Below are positions 63,966-64,000 of a stretch of DNA of 64,000 bases, piece after piece (within the stretch, counting starts at the first letter, position 1; every line of letters begins with the position of its first letter). This DNA comes from Lachnospiraceae bacterium NSJ-143 (lineage in GTDB: Bacteria > Bacillota > Clostridia > Lachnospirales > Anaerotignaceae), in assembly GCA_022867625.1 (NCBI GenBank), contig JALIFM010000006.1, positions 96,856 through 160,855 of the forward strand. The letters run 5' to 3'. The translations under genes and the position numbers were made by a program. Below the pieces are notes generated by a model. It was not told where the DNA came from. It was given only the letters and a program-made list of their open reading frames with translations, and made no database searches.

Positions 63966-64000
63966 CACTTTGTTCAAGCCTTTGTGGACTGATTATCTGC

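Overview
The window looks like a chromosomal segment of an anaerobic Gram-positive gut bacterium of the Clostridia (Lachnospirales-like). The host genes are AT-rich with strong GGAGG ribosome sites. A TRAP dicarboxylate-type transporter, an Rpn-family nuclease remnant, TnpV, a YjdF-type protein and Clostridia-type prophage genes point the same way. Genus and species cannot be fixed from the sequence. Almost every real gene lies on the minus strand, so operons read from right to left.

Layout. 1-2552: end of a TRAP transporter operon (small permease, binding protein, Asp/Glu racemase-family enzyme). 2553-9600: gene-poor accessory ground with a twice-frameshifted Rpn gene, a GC-rich plus-strand island (TnpV, DUF2207-like fragment, LemA, cell-wall-binding remnant, frameshifted response regulator) and a broken phage tail gene. 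9601-38575: one long surface-polysaccharide cluster read from a promoter at 38547-38575. 38650-45568: decayed prophage and mobile DNA. 45962-55205: type I restriction-modification system (hsdM, hsdS, hsdR) with a Phd-type antitoxin and a GIY-YIG protein. 55426-63888: housekeeping genes (rlmD, a two-gene Cas4-like nuclease, a YhaM-type HD exoribonuclease, a SulP transporter, a YjdF gene with riboswitch-like leader, glyA, a MATE transporter).

The polysaccharide cluster makes GDP-mannose (ManA, ManC), turns it into GDP-4-keto-6-deoxymannose (GMD), then into GDP-D-rhamnose (RMD) and GDP-perosamine (DegT enzyme), with two acetyltransferases of the NeuD/PerB type. Export is by a Wzm/Wzt ABC transporter. 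A second sugar branch starts with RfbF, RfbG and RfbH (CDP-3,6-dideoxyhexose route) and continues with a TPP enzyme of the YerE type, which suggests a two-carbon branched sugar such as a yersiniose. A GtrA flippase, a GtrB-like GT2 and a GT-C-like membrane protein could add that sugar outside the membrane.

The most striking observations are these. (1) Two genes of the cluster, rfbG and one NeuD-like acetyltransferase, each carry a long G tract (G8 and G9) exactly where the reading frame is lost. One extra G in either tract restores the full family sequence, so both sugars may be phase-variable by slipped-strand mispairing. (2) A phage sigma-like regulator is broken by a precise 152-bp inversion between 7-bp inverted repeats; re-inverting the segment restores a perfect 151-residue frame. 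(3) The phage replication genes carry only nonsense codons (mostly TAG) and no frameshifts. (4) A Cas4-like nuclease is split into two overlapping, membrane-anchored halves.
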